DNA from: an uncultured Sphingomonadaceae bacterium
GTDB lineage: Bacteria; Pseudomonadota; Alphaproteobacteria; Sphingomonadales; Sphingomonadaceae
DNA length: 6,043 nucleotides
Assembly (NCBI GenBank): GCA_937920575.1
Contig: CAKZSF010000211.1
Span: forward strand, 1 to 6,043
Direction of reading: 5' to 3'
Position 1 is the first letter of the stretch. Each line of letters begins with the position of its first letter. This document shows positions 5,879 to 6,043 of this stretch, one piece after another. The notes under the pieces are model-generated. The model was not told the DNA's origin, did no database searches, and saw only the letters and a list, made by a program, of their open reading frames with translations. The translations under genes were made by a program, and so were the position numbers.

Positions 5879-6043
5879 ATGACACCGACTACTATTGCAT
5901 GGCACCGCTTCGGCTTGGGCGCACGGCCTCAGGATGCTGCTCCGGCTGATCCAAAAGCCTGGCTGTTCCGCCAACTCGATCGATATCAGGTTCGCCCACG
6001 GACAATTGCGAGCCAACCTTCAGTGAAGGACGCGCTGGAAAAT
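5879..6043 (+). CDS. DUF1800 family protein, N-terminal part
   Basis: Only the first 55 residues lie in the window; the frame is open to the right edge. The opening MTPTTIAWHRFGLGARP, followed by DPKAWLFRQLDRY, matches the usual DUF1800 start, in which an Asn/His-Arg-Phe-Gly-x-Gly motif precedes a DP-x-x-WL-x-x-QL segment. DUF1800 proteins are about 450-600 aa, have no established biochemical function, and are commonly followed by a DUF1501 gene in proteobacteria; that neighbour would lie outside this window. No other ATG, GTG or TTG is in frame close upstream of ATG 5879. The ribosome site is poor: AAGGGG (5859-5864) lies about 14 nt away. Confidence 0.72.
   Translation, partial: MTPTTIAWHRFGLGARPQDAAPADPKAWLFRQLDRYQVRPRTIASQPSVKDALEN

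Overview
The window looks like ordinary chromosomal DNA from an alphaproteobacterium, most likely a sphingomonad of the Erythrobacter/Altererythrobacter kind. This is inferred from moderately GC-rich coding sequence, the WalW-type deacetylase next to a soluble PAS/HisKA kinase, a DUF1800 gene, and tRNAs with encoded CCA. No insertion sequence, integrase, phage gene, CRISPR array or toxin-antitoxin pair is visible.

Left part (1-1320): the 3' end of an unrecognised plus-strand gene stops at 152. It converges on a minus-strand pair, an Lrp/AsnC-family regulator (start best placed at TTG 1078) followed after 3 nt by a GFA/CENP-V-like zinc protein. The 240-nt gap between the regulator and the next gene is a divergent promoter region with an AT-rich patch and a 16-bp imperfect palindrome.

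Middle (1319-4133): a 591-aa soluble histidine-kinase-like protein has a helical N-terminal region, an acidic Pro/Glu/Asp linker, a PAS-like region and HisKA with an intact H-box. Its ATPase domain is degenerate. The gene overlaps by 26 nt the start of a 354-aa WalW-type polysaccharide deacetylase, so the two are probably co-transcribed and translationally coupled. This suggests, by inference only, a link between signalling and envelope or exopolysaccharide work.

Right part (4134-6043): two tandem tRNA genes (CAU anticodon, probably Ile2; and Pro-UGG) are followed by a nested inverted repeat. Next come a DinF-type MATE efflux transporter and the N-terminus of a DUF1800 protein that runs off the window.

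No clearly new biological system is present. The observations most worth a second look are the kinase lacking recognisable N and G1 boxes, its coupling to the deacetylase, and the nested hairpin between tRNA-Pro and the transporter.
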